From NCBI RefSeq assembly GCF_017599385.1, contig NZ_JAGFPK010000001.1, forward strand, positions 188,177 to 252,176: a stretch of 64,000 bases of DNA, written 5' to 3'. This document shows, one piece after another, positions 51,424-62,086 of this stretch. The notes beneath the pieces were generated by a model. That model did not search any database, was not told the origin of the DNA, and was given only the letters and a program-made list of their open reading frames with translations. Position 1 is the stretch's first letter. Every line of letters starts with the position of its first letter. The translations under genes were made by a program, and so were the position numbers. The DNA is from Ciceribacter sp. L1K22 (GTDB lineage: Bacteria > Pseudomonadota > Alphaproteobacteria > Rhizobiales > Rhizobiaceae).

Positions 51424-53883
51424 TTATCGTGCTCGCGGCTTGGCTCGCGTCGTTGGATTGGCGTCTGCAGGGTTGTCCGGCCACTCGTGTTTCGGATACC
51501 GGCCACGCATCTCCGCGCGTACATCCCTCCATGAGCCAGACCAGAATCCCGGGAGATCGCGCGTCGTCTGGATAGGTCGGTGGGCTGGTGACGTCAATTC
51601 AAGCAGCAGCGGCAGCCTGCCGTTACCGATTGTCGGATGGTCCTTCAACCCGTACAGTTCCTGGACGCGAATGGAGACCGTCGGCTCTTGCCCATTGTAT
51701 CGGATGGGATGATTCTGCCCTGTGGGTGCTGTGAAATGGGTCGGGGCCAAGCGATCCATTTCCCTTTGCAGATTGAAAGGAATGATCGACACGAGTCCCT
51801 CATGCAGACTGCCGGGCGATATGTCCGCAAGGCTTCGCACGGAACCCTGAAATGGGACGAACCACGCCTCAAGCAGCGAAATCAGTGCTTCATCGGACAT
51901 ATCTGGCCACGGCTCGCCGATGGCGCGACGGAGAAACTCGACGCGTTGCCGGAACTGTATCGCCGCCGTCCCGAACGGGAGAATCCCAATACCCAGTTGA
52001 CGAACCCCTTCCGCCAACCCCTTTGCAGTTAGCTCTCCCGGCGGCACGGGAAGCGGTGTTTCCTCAAGTGTAATGGCACCGACTTTCACGGTTCTCCGGG
52101 CACGAACCTGACGGCTGTCGGTGTCGAAATAGCTTTCCTCGCACTTCTGTATCGCGCCGGGAAGCAGGTCTTGGATATCGTCCTTGTCGATACGCGCGGC
52201 CGCAAGGATTCGAGGTTTTTCCGCCCGTCCGGTGACATCGGCGACCACGAGCATCCTCTCGCTTGCCAGCCGTTCGCTCTGATCGAGTTCCCCTCCGCGC
52301 CCATTGGCCATCAGGAACCGCCCAGGTGCGCCTCGGGCGAAAGCGATCCGATCGGGATAGGCAAACAGCAGAAGCTGTCCAGCTGTCATCGACGCAGCAG
52401 AGTCATTATTGACGAGAGATGTGGCGATCTGCCTCGCAAGCCGTTTTGCCGCAGTGGCTCTCGCGGAGCTGTCTCGGTCGAAATGAAGCAGGCGCTCGTC
52501 AAGGTCGATGTTCTGTCCACCGATGCCCGGTTCTCCGACGAGAACCGCAAGCCTGGCGGCCCTTTCGGCCTGACCGTAAGCGGCAGCGCTGAGGATCATA
52601 GCCGAAAGGCGCGGCTCGAGCCCCAACCGCCGAATCTGTCGGCCTCTCTCTGTCAGCGCTCCGGCTGGGTCGAGCGCCCCAAACGTCCGAAGCAGGCTCC
52701 GCGCCTCGGCAAGAGCCGGTGCGGGTGGAAAGTCGATGAAGGCCAGCGCTTGCGGATCACGAACCCCCCAGATGGCGAGATCCAGTGCAAACCCCGTGAG
52801 GTCGGTGCTCAGGATGGATGGCGGGGTGAACGCGGGCAAAGCAGCGGTCTGTCCAGCATGCCATAGCCTTATTGCGATTCCCGGCTCGGTTCGGCCCGCG
52901 CGTCCCGCGCGTTGATCGGCCGACGCCTTCGAGACCCGTGTCGTCTCCAGCCTCGTGATCCCGGTGGAGGGCTCGTAGACAGGCAAACGCTGCAGGCCGC
53001 TGTCGATAACAATCCGCACGCCGTCGATGGTAATCGAGGTTTCGGCGATCGAGGTTGCAAGCACCACCTTCCGCAGCCCTGACGGAGCGGGCCTTATGGC
53101 CTCGTCCTGTTCCTTGCCTGTGAGATTGCCGTACAGCGACGTTATCGCGATGTTGTCGTCAATGATCGATTGAAGTCGCTCCGCAACCCGTCTTATTTCC
53201 GCCTGTCCCGGGAGAAAGGCAAGGATCGACCCTTCTTCCTCCCGCAATGCCTGGCTTACAGCCGTTGTCACTGTTTCTTCTATCGAGGCTGTGCCGGGTC
53301 TGTCCCGATACCGGATCTCGACGGGAAAGGCTCTTCCCGGGCTTTTGATAACGGGTGCCGTTTCGAGCAGTTGCGCCAAGCGATCGACATCCAGCGTCGC
53401 GGACATCACAACGATCTTCAGGTCGGGTCGCAGAGCCGATTGAACGTCAAGCGCCAGCGCGAGTCCGAAATCCGCGTCGAGAGAACGTTCGTGAAATTCG
53501 TCGAAGATAACGGCAGCGATGCCTGGCAGGTCCGGTTCCTCCAGGATCATCCGGGTGAAGACACCTTCAGTAACCACCTCTATGCGGGTGGCGGACGAGA
53601 TACGGTTATCAAGACGCATCCTGTAGCCGACGGTCTGACCGACTTCTTCGCCCAGCAGGTCGGCCATGCGGCGTGCGGCAGCCCGCGCAGCAAGTCTTCG
53701 GGGTTCAAGAAGAAGTATCCGTCCGTCCTTCCGCCATTCTTGCTCGAGGAGGTGGAGCGGTACCAGCGTTGTCTTGCCGGCGCCGGGAGGGGCAGTGAGA
53801 ATGGCGCGGTTACCGTCGCTGAGCGCGCGCGACAGTTCACCAAGAACGGACGAAACGGGAAGGTGCGGAAGATCGACAGTCAA
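51424..53883 (-). CDS. hrpB: ATP-dependent RNA helicase HrpB
   Basis: An 819-residue DEAH-box helicase. Walker A APPGAGKTTL is at about 31-40, the DEFH box (DEAH variant) at 128-131, SATLD follows, and motif VI is QRAGRAGRTEPG. The C-terminal HrpB-specific region is complete. No ATG lies near the N-terminus; the start is probably TTG 53883, which overlaps the stop of the upstream gene as TTGA. Cellular role in rhizobia is not well defined. Confidence 0.93.
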   Translation of the reverse strand: MTVDLPHLPVSSVLGELSRALSDGNRAILTAPPGAGKTTLVPLHLLEQEWRKDGRILLLEPRRLAARAAARRMADLLGEEVGQTVGYRMRLDNRISSATRIEVVTEGVFTRMILEEPDLPGIAAVIFDEFHERSLDADFGLALALDVQSALRPDLKIVVMSATLDVDRLAQLLETAPVIKSPGRAFPVEIRYRDRPGTASIEETVTTAVSQALREEEGSILAFLPGQAEIRRVAERLQSIIDDNIAITSLYGNLTGKEQDEAIRPAPSGLRKVVLATSIAETSITIDGVRIVIDSGLQRLPVYEPSTGITRLETTRVSKASADQRAGRAGRTEPGIAIRLWHAGQTAALPAFTPPSILSTDLTGFALDLAIWGVRDPQALAFIDFPPAPALAEARSLLRTFGALDPAGALTERGRQIRRLGLEPRLSAMILSAAAYGQAERAARLAVLVGEPGIGGQNIDLDERLLHFDRDSSARATAAKRLARQIATSLVNNDSAASMTAGQLLLFAYPDRIAFARGAPGRFLMANGRGGELDQSERLASERMLVVADVTGRAEKPRILAAARIDKDDIQDLLPGAIQKCEESYFDTDSRQVRARRTVKVGAITLEETPLPVPPGELTAKGLAEGVRQLGIGILPFGTAAIQFRQRVEFLRRAIGEPWPDMSDEALISLLEAWFVPFQGSVRSLADISPGSLHEGLVSIIPFNLQREMDRLAPTHFTAPTGQNHPIRYNGQEPTVSIRVQELYGLKDHPTIGNGRLPLLLELTSPAHRPIQTTRDLPGFWSGSWRDVRAEMRGRYPKHEWPDNPADANPTTRAKPRAR

Positions 53884-54842
53884 GTTGCCTTGATTCCGTG
53901 TAACGACGATGTGCTTTCATAAGCCAGGATTGCCGCAGCAAGATCTTCGATCGCCGCGCCAACCGATTTGAAAAGGGTAATGTCGGAACGTTCCGATCGG
54001 CCGGGAACACGTCCTGCAACAAGTTCCGACAATTCGCCGATGATGGAGGCCTCGTTGATGACACCGTTTTTTATTGCCTGGACGATATCTCCTGCTTCCG
54101 AAAGCGCGCCCGCTCGCGTGTCGACATACACCTTCGCCCGCCGGATGACCTCATCGTCACTTTCACGCATGGACGGCTTGAAGGCACCGACAAGATCGAC
54201 GTGACATCCAGGCTGGAGCCACGCACCTTGGACCAGCGGCTCTTCGGAAAGCGTAGCGCATGAAACAATGTCGGCCGACCGCACACCCGTCTCGATGTCG
54301 GGGCACCTTTCGGCATCAAGCCCGAGCGACCGGGCCATCCGCGCCGTGTGCTCGACCTTTTCCTCCGACCGGCCCCACACGAGAAACCGCCGCAAAGGAT
54401 GGACGCTCGCATGCGCCTGCATCAAATTGAGGGAGAGGCGGCCAGTCCCGATCATCATCATAGTTTCTGAATCGGGACGCGCCAGATACTGAGACGCCAG
54501 TGCAGACGCCGCTGCCGTACGCCGAGCCGTCAATTCCCCGCCATCGACGACAGCCAGCAGTTCGCCGGTGCTTCCTGACGTCAGCATATAGCTGCCGTTA
54601 ACGGCGGGTAGACCCCTGGAACCGTTGCCCGGATAGACCGAGACGAGCTTCACACCTGCATATTCGCCGGGTAGCCATGCGGGCATCAGCAAAAGGGTCG
54701 CTGTCGGTTCGCCGGGCACCTGAATGTCATGGTGATGCCGAACCGGCATAACGCTCGGGGCGACGAACATGGCTTCGAGAGCCTTTATAAGCGAGTCCCA
54801 GGGAAGTGCGGCGGCCGTCTCCGCTGCATTCAATACGATCAT
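53880..54842 (-). CDS. Ornithine cyclodeaminase / mu-crystallin family protein
   Basis: A 320-residue NAD(P)-binding protein of the OCD/mu-crystallin family. The Rossmann segment MIGTGRLSLNLMQAHA and the downstream VDLVGAFKPSMRESDD loop are typical. Members may be ornithine cyclodeaminases, alanine dehydrogenases or ketimine reductases; the substrate cannot be read here. The ATG at 54842 has GGAGA upstream. It is coupled to hrpB by a TTGA overlap. Upstream is a long gene-free gap. Confidence 0.88.
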   Translation of the reverse strand: MIVLNAAETAAALPWDSLIKALEAMFVAPSVMPVRHHHDIQVPGEPTATLLLMPAWLPGEYAGVKLVSVYPGNGSRGLPAVNGSYMLTSGSTGELLAVVDGGELTARRTAAASALASQYLARPDSETMMMIGTGRLSLNLMQAHASVHPLRRFLVWGRSEEKVEHTARMARSLGLDAERCPDIETGVRSADIVSCATLSEEPLVQGAWLQPGCHVDLVGAFKPSMRESDDEVIRRAKVYVDTRAGALSEAGDIVQAIKNGVINEASIIGELSELVAGRVPGRSERSDITLFKSVGAAIEDLAAAILAYESTSSLHGIKAT

Positions 54843-55061
54843 GTTGTCTTGTCTCCGTAGCGTTGGTTGGAGAGTAGCCAACGGATCTGCGCATTCAACC
54901 CGAATTGCGCCTGAATTGCTTCCTGTTACGTCTGAATAATGGGAATTCCCCATTCCTTTCAATCACTTGTATCTTTTTCGTGATTTTTTTGAGTTATGAG
55001 TTGACTTGTTTTTGGAGTGGGCCTAGAAAGCGCCTCACCGAAGGCGATAAAAACCGCCGAA

Positions 55062-55116
55062 CGGGGTACCGGAAGGTACCACTATACTAACTAAACGAGG
55101 TGCCCCCGGTACCCCG
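55062..55116. repeat. Inverted repeat with GGTACC motifs
   Basis: CGGGGTACCGG (55062-55072) and CCGGTACCCCG (55106-55116) are a perfect 11-base inverted repeat spaced by 33 bases. A further GGTACC lies at 55075-55080 inside. Function unknown; it could be a hairpin, an operator pair or the end of a small repeat. Confidence 0.6.
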
Positions 55117-55283
55117 TCCGCTTCCCCTTTGTTTCGAGTGACGGGGAAGGAAATTACAGGTGATGCCGAACCGGAGGGGGAAGACCTCTGCGGGGTTTTG
55201 GGGTGCGCGGGATTTTGGAGGGGGTTGGCGAATGGGATTGAAGGAGATGGATGGTGTTGCGCGAAAGGAAATGGTGGGGAAGT

Positions 55284-55495
55284 GCCCCTCATCCGCCTGC
55301 CGGCACCTTCTCCCCGCATGCGGGGAGAAGGAGGATGGAGCGCCGGCGGTGCCACGTGTCCCCTCTCCCCGTCAGAACGGGGGTGAGGCGCGGTCCGCGC
55401 AGCGGAGCAATCGATCCGGCGAATCGATTGCAGCAACGAACGCCTTGAGCTCTGGCGAAAAGCCGGCCGGGTGGCGACAGCCGGATGAGGGGGGC
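55284..55495. repeat. RIME-like mosaic palindromic element
   Basis: The outer ends GCCCCTCATCCG (55284-55295) and CGGATGAGGGGGGC (55482-55495) are inverted copies. Inside are a perfect 26-base palindrome at 55306-55331 (CCTTCTCCCCGC and its mirror), an imperfect one at 55362-55388, and a 9-base stem GCAATCGAT / ATCGATTGC at 55407-55431. Such CCTTCTCCCC palindromes are known as Rhizobium-specific intergenic mosaic elements; I recall the motif, but no search was run. Confidence 0.65.
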
Positions 55496-55545
55496 AGCGC
55501 GCGATGACAACAGGCCAAAGCGTCCCATACGAAAGGGGGATGTGA

Positions 55546-57483
<1,938 letters not shown>

Positions 57484-57543
57484 CCTGCCCGCGTGAACCG
57501 CGACGTCCTCCCCGCCGCGACACTTTCTCTTCCTCCTCGAGGC

Positions 57544-57581
57544 AAGAGGCCGGCCCTTAGGGGTCGGCCTCTTCTCATTTT
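57544..57581 (+). terminator. Rho-independent terminator of the chemoreceptor gene
   Basis: AAGAGGCCG (57544-57552) pairs with CGGCCTCTT (57565-57573); the inner CCC/GGG stem extends it. The following stretch to 57581 is T-rich (TCATTTT). Confidence 0.75.
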
Positions 57582-57782
57582 CGGACTGGGGAACGACGTC
57601 GCGGCAATCTCGCCCGGTACCGTTTCGCCAGGCGTGTGGAGAGCGGGCCGGAGCATCAGCCAGTTGGGAACAGCCGCAGCAAGCCTTGGCGCCCCGCCGC
57701 CGTACCCTTCAAACCAACCAGGAAACCGCGCATGCAAAAGGGGCCCGCAGGCCCCTTCATCGCGTCATGCAGGACCGGTTCG

Positions 57783-59165
57783 TCAGAGCATCGCGAGGTA
57801 GCGCGGCAATTCGGCCATGCGCGGCACGACGATCAGGGTCGCGACCTCGCCGCGCTTGAAGGCGTTGAGGAACCGCTTGTAGTCGGGGAAGACGACGCAG
57901 CCTGACGAGTCGCCGGGAACGCGCAGCAGATAGCTGTGGGTGAGGAAGCCGTCACGGCCGTACATCTTGGCGTCGCCGACGGGCAGCATGCGGATCGCCT
58001 CGACGCCGTGGAACAGGCTTTCGCGCATGCGCAGCTTGTAGACGTTCGGCGGCGTCGAGCCGCGGTTCTTGACGTGGACGTATTTCGGATTGTCGCGATA
58101 CTGTCCGCGACCGGACGACGCCGGGATCTTCTCGCCGTTCGGCATGTAGACGATGCCGGCGGTGATGTCATAGACGGCGATGCGGCTGCCGCGTCCGGGA
58201 AGCTTCGCTGTCTTGCGACCGAAGAGCGACGGGCGCTTGTCGTCTTCCTCGACGATCGGGCTGTCCGGCTTGGCGAGCGCCAGCTTGCTCGGCTTCGTCG
58301 TGCTCGGCACGAGCTTGCGCGGCGCCGGAATGTCGGGTTTCGTCAACGGGACCGGAATGTCCTCGATGAGTCCGGCCTCGGCCTCGTCGACACCTGACAG
58401 CACACGGTTGAACGGATCGTCCTCGGCCGCATCGCTCATGACGTCGGCGGAGGATTGCGAAGGCGCGTAGGCAAGCATGGTGCCGGAGGCGGTCTCACCG
58501 GCATCGGCGTCGTCACCGGTCCGCAGCGACGCCATTCTTGTCGCTTCGCTCGAAAGTTTCAAATTCTGCTTGCCGAGTTCGCTCGCCAGCGCCAGACGCG
58601 CGGTGCGCTGGTCGGCCGCATCTTCCATCGCCTCCTTCAGGATCGCGAGAGCGGTCTCGTCGGCAAGCACGCTGCGGCGCTGCGGGCGGGTGGATTTGTC
58701 GACGGATGCGAGCGTTAGGTCGCCGGGAAGCACGGCGATCGCCGGATCCTCGGTGACGGCGAGTGCGGCCATCATCCGCTCATGCGCTTCCTCGAAGGAA
58801 TGCTCGTCCGCGGTCTCGACATAGCGTCCGGCCTTCTGCGGACCGGAGGAGATAGCTGCCGGCCGCTGTTCGACGGCGGCGACCAGCGGTCCGGTGCTGC
58901 TGCCGTCGAGCGGGCGTGCCGAAAACGTGCCGAGCGCCAGAACGGCGGCGCCGACAACGACGACGCCGGAGGCGGCAGCGGCAAGCACGAGGCCACCGGC
59001 TGTGAAGCGGGACAACAGGGGTGCGGAACGGCCGGCGGCAATACCGTCACGGCTGGACTTCTTCGAGGACGCCATACTCTCACTCGTACCCAGACAGGTC
59101 ACTCGGCCGAGGGTTACGCTGGAACTCCAACCGCCCGAACCGCTCCGGTTATGATCGAAAGACAT
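57783..59165 (-). CDS. DUF2778 (Tlde1-like) membrane-anchored protein
   Basis: A 460-residue protein. A short N-terminal tail is followed by one membrane segment (about 50-75), a long low-complexity linker rich in Ala, Glu, Asp and Pro (about 80-330), and a C-terminal DUF2778 domain. The final part has THSYLLRVPGDSSGCVVFPDY, i.e. the His and SxGC-type Cys of the L,D-transpeptidase-like Tlde1 fold. Related domains serve as type VI effectors or as wall enzymes; here the TM anchor argues for a housekeeping wall role (inference). The ATG at 59165 is chosen; an upstream TTG is less likely. Confidence 0.8.
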   Translation of the reverse strand: MSFDHNRSGSGGWSSSVTLGRVTCLGTSESMASSKKSSRDGIAAGRSAPLLSRFTAGGLVLAAAASGVVVVGAAVLALGTFSARPLDGSSTGPLVAAVEQRPAAISSGPQKAGRYVETADEHSFEEAHERMMAALAVTEDPAIAVLPGDLTLASVDKSTRPQRRSVLADETALAILKEAMEDAADQRTARLALASELGKQNLKLSSEATRMASLRTGDDADAGETASGTMLAYAPSQSSADVMSDAAEDDPFNRVLSGVDEAEAGLIEDIPVPLTKPDIPAPRKLVPSTTKPSKLALAKPDSPIVEEDDKRPSLFGRKTAKLPGRGSRIAVYDITAGIVYMPNGEKIPASSGRGQYRDNPKYVHVKNRGSTPPNVYKLRMRESLFHGVEAIRMLPVGDAKMYGRDGFLTHSYLLRVPGDSSGCVVFPDYKRFLNAFKRGEVATLIVVPRMAELPRYLAML

Positions 59166-59200
59166 GAGCCCCCAAACCGGATGCTCTAAAGTATGAAAGA

Positions 59201-59215
59201 ACTTGGTAACCAAGT
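59201..59215. promoter_or_regulatory. 15-base palindrome upstream of the DUF2778 gene
   Basis: ACTTGGT-A-ACCAAGT is a perfect 7+1+7 inverted repeat 36 bases upstream of the start. A second inverted repeat, CGCATCC / GGATGCG, lies at about 59222-59249. Either may be an operator; no regulator is known. Confidence 0.35.
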
Positions 59216-59401
59216 CCTAAACGCATCCAACCTTAATTTAGGGATGCGGATACCCGGCCGCGATGGCCATTTTGCGTCCAAATTGTCGCAGGAAAGTGAT
59301 CGGGCAGCGTGGTCTAGGCTGATGGTGACGGTCACGCTCCGGCCGAAGATATGGCCGGAGCCGTGCGGCCCGAAGCGATGACGCACGCACCGTGGGCACC
59401 A

Positions 59402-60148
59402 TCATCTCCTGTAAAAAACGGCATCGATCATCCCGGCGTGTCGCGAGAACACCCGCCATAGCAACACAGCGACAACCCACATCACATTCCAGGCGATGAC
59501 CACATCGGAGAGGAAGTGAGCGCCGAAGGCGACCCTGTTCAGGGAAATGCATGCCGCCATCAAGCCGACTATCGAGAGATAGAACTTCGCGTATCGAGGC
59601 TTGATGAAGATCACCAGCGTCAGCAGGGCAAAGGCGCTCGCCGCTTCTCCCGAAATGAAAGAGCAATTGCGCATGCACTGATCGCTGATATCCCATGGCG
59701 GCGTGAAAATGGCGCTGCCGCCGAACTCCTCCAGGACTTTTGGGCGTGCCCTGCCGACCAGAGCCTTGATCCCTTGAACGCAAAGTCCCGGACCGACCGC
59801 GAAGAAGGTGATCACGAACAGCAATTTGTGTGGCGACGCCAATCGCCTCGCCTGTTCCGTGACCATGATCGCGGTGAGCACGGCCGCCGCCGTGCCGATC
59901 ACCAGCCAGGGCATGAACCGGTTGGCATCGCGCAACGCGATGAGCGCGTAATTGCTTTCAAATTCGAAACCGTTTGCGGCGTCCCAAAAAAAGCGACTTG
60001 TGATCAGATCCAGTTCAGGGAGCGCGGCGAAGATGATGGAGACGAAGCCGAGAGAAATGAGGGCATAGGGAAGGAGATCCTCCGTCTTGTCGCCCGGCTG
60101 TTGGGAAATTGTTTTTTGAAGATTGTTCAGGTGTGCCAGTTGCATCAT
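59402..60148 (-). CDS. PAP2-family membrane phosphatase (LpxE-like)
   Basis: About 248 residues with five or six membrane segments. The acid phosphatase motifs are all present: KALVGRARP, CSFISGEAAS and RVAFGAHFLSD with the catalytic His residues. Members dephosphorylate lipids such as lipid A, undecaprenyl pyrophosphate or phosphatidylglycerol phosphate. I chose ATG 60148 with GAGGA upstream; TTG 60223 would add 25 residues and sit close to the next gene. It is divergent from a two-component operon that may control it. Confidence 0.85.
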   Translation of the reverse strand: MMQLAHLNNLQKTISQQPGDKTEDLLPYALISLGFVSIIFAALPELDLITSRFFWDAANGFEFESNYALIALRDANRFMPWLVIGTAAAVLTAIMVTEQARRLASPHKLLFVITFFAVGPGLCVQGIKALVGRARPKVLEEFGGSAIFTPPWDISDQCMRNCSFISGEAASAFALLTLVIFIKPRYAKFYLSIVGLMAACISLNRVAFGAHFLSDVVIAWNVMWVVAVLLWRVFSRHAGMIDAVFYRR

Positions 60149-60240
60149 CAGTTCCTCGTTGAGGAACCGGTTCTCGCGCCCGATTGTCAAGATTTGGCGG
60201 AGAGCTTGAGTAGGGACCGTCAAAGGCGTTAGGCTTTATC

Positions 60241-60939
60241 ATGATTTCATCACTCGTGCTGGTGGTCGAGGACGACGCGGAGATAGCGCTGCTTCTGGAG
60301 CGCTACCTTGTCCGCTCCGGATATCGGACCGTTAAAGCATCGACGGGACAGACGGCGCTCGTCCATCTGCAGATGTTGCGGCCGGACCTGGTGGTTCTGG
60401 ACGTCGGCCTGCCTGACATCGACGGTTTCGACCTGCTCGCCAAGATCCGGGCGGAATCGCCTGTACCGGTCATCTTCGTGTCGGCGATGGATGACGACAC
60501 GGACAAGCTGCTCGGCCTCAAGCTCGGTGCCGACGACTATGTCACCAAGCCGTTCAATCCGCAGGAAGTGGTCGCACGCGTTGGTGCCGTCCTCAAGCGG
60601 ACAAAAGGAACTGCCGGCAGCGAGGTGATCCGGCACGAGCAGATCGAGGTGCATCTGGATTCGTATATCGCCATGACGACAAACGACAATCGTCGGGTCG
60701 AGCTGCCACTCACCGCCACCGAATTTCGTCTGCTCGTCTGCTTCATCCGGTCCCCCTTCAAGACATTCGAGAGAGCCTCATTGCTGGATGCATGCATGCC
60801 GGAAAGCGAGGCGCTGGACCGGACCGTCGATACGCATGTTGCCAATCTGAGGCGAAAGCTTTCGGATGGCGGCCAGGGCGGCTACATCACTACCGTCCGG
60901 GGGATCGGCTACCGGTTCGCGAGGTCGCCAGGTGTCTAG
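60241..60939 (+). CDS. OmpR/PhoB-family response regulator
   Basis: A 232-residue regulator. The receiver domain has VVEDDAEIALL, the phospho-acceptor in VVLDVGLPDIDG and DYVTKPFNP; the winged helix ends GIGYRFARSPGV. It is followed by its sensor kinase with an overlapping start (GTG inside the end of the gene). The close divergent PAP2 gene suggests it may control that gene (inference). Confidence 0.95.
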   Translation: MISSLVLVVEDDAEIALLLERYLVRSGYRTVKASTGQTALVHLQMLRPDLVVLDVGLPDIDGFDLLAKIRAESPVPVIFVSAMDDDTDKLLGLKLGADDYVTKPFNPQEVVARVGAVLKRTKGTAGSEVIRHEQIEVHLDSYIAMTTNDNRRVELPLTATEFRLLVCFIRSPFKTFERASLLDACMPESEALDRTVDTHVANLRRKLSDGGQGGYITTVRGIGYRFARSPGV

Positions 60940-62080
60940 GCGCCCTTCCCTTTCGATCCTGGCGGCGATGCTGGTCTCCTTCACCCAGATCATCACGATC
61001 GCGCTGCTCTACATTTCCGTCGACTGGTACATCGATCATGTCGAACTGTCCGCGATCGAAACCCTTCCCGACGACGCCAGATCCGCCTTTGTCAGCCTGA
61101 ACAACGGCGAGGTTCCCGATCAGGACGACCTGGCGGCATTGGTGGAGCTTTACCCGCAGCTGGAGGAGATGACGGAGGCAACGCCCATCGTCGGCGTTTT
61201 AGGCTTCGGCTTTGCCCTGATCCTCTTTACCAGCGCGATAGGGGTGCTTCTCGCCTACAGGATCGTCGCCCCGCTGACCCGTTTGACCGCGGCCGCGGAA
61301 CAGATCGGCAAGGGCGATTTCCAGGTCGAGGTCGAGCCGGGCGCCACGAAGGAAGTCGAGGTGCTCGCCACGACGATCAATCGCATGGCCAGCGAATTGC
61401 TCGCGCTCGAGACACGACTGAAGTTCAATTCGCGAGCAGTCGCCCACGAATTGCGGACGCCGCTGACCGTCCTGCAGGGCAATCTGCAGGGCATGGCGGA
61501 TGGCGTGGTCGAGACCAGCGAGGAGCGCGTACGCGCCCTGCTTCTGCAGACGCAAAGCATATCGGGCGTCGTCGACCAGCTCAATACGCTGTCGCTGGCG
61601 GGAACTGCCGATTTTATCACAGCGAACACGGAGACTGATCTGGCTCTGCATGTCTCGGATACCGTCGACCTGTTCCAGGCCTCCGCCGGACCTGCAATCG
61701 ACTGCCGAATGGAGCTTCTGCCGGCGCCTGCGAAGATCGACCCCCCTCGGTTTCGCCAAGCGCTTCTCGCCCTTCTGGAAAACGCGCGCAAATACGCGGG
61801 CGAGTTCGGCCCCATCGAGGTCAGCACCGGGGTGGACGATTCCGGGCGGTCCTTCGTCTCCGTCAGCGATCATGGCCCCGGACTGCCCAGCAATGTCGAG
61901 CATTCCTCGTTCGACATGTTCTGGCGAAGTGCTGCGGCGGACGGCCGTGGCGGGGGCGGTTCAGGGCTTGGGCTGACCGTCGTCAAGGCCATCGCCGAGG
62001 GGCATGGTGCGCGGCTGGAGGTCGGCAACAGGCCCGACGGTGGGGCCTATGCCACGATCATCTTCAACGACGGGGAGTGA
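60932..62080 (+). CDS. Sensor histidine kinase, partner of the OmpR-type regulator
   Basis: A 382-residue kinase. Two membrane segments (about 12-32 and 85-105) flank a short periplasmic loop rich in acidic residues. HAMP follows, then the H-box RAVAHELRTPLTV, and a HATPase with SDHGPGLPSN and GGSGLGLTVVKA. I chose GTG 60932, which overlaps the regulator stop by 8 bases; ATG 60968 is the alternative. The loop, about 50 residues, could sense cations, peptides or lipids; unknown. Confidence 0.93.
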   Translation: MSRRPSLSILAAMLVSFTQIITIALLYISVDWYIDHVELSAIETLPDDARSAFVSLNNGEVPDQDDLAALVELYPQLEEMTEATPIVGVLGFGFALILFTSAIGVLLAYRIVAPLTRLTAAAEQIGKGDFQVEVEPGATKEVEVLATTINRMASELLALETRLKFNSRAVAHELRTPLTVLQGNLQGMADGVVETSEERVRALLLQTQSISGVVDQLNTLSLAGTADFITANTETDLALHVSDTVDLFQASAGPAIDCRMELLPAPAKIDPPRFRQALLALLENARKYAGEFGPIEVSTGVDDSGRSFVSVSDHGPGLPSNVEHSSFDMFWRSAAADGRGGGGSGLGLTVVKAIAEGHGARLEVGNRPDGGAYATIIFNDGE

Positions 62081-62086
62081 CTTGGG

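Noticed and set aside
55284-55495. CRISPR array or IS element
   Set aside because: There are no regular direct repeats with spacers and no transposase frame; the structure is palindromic and short.
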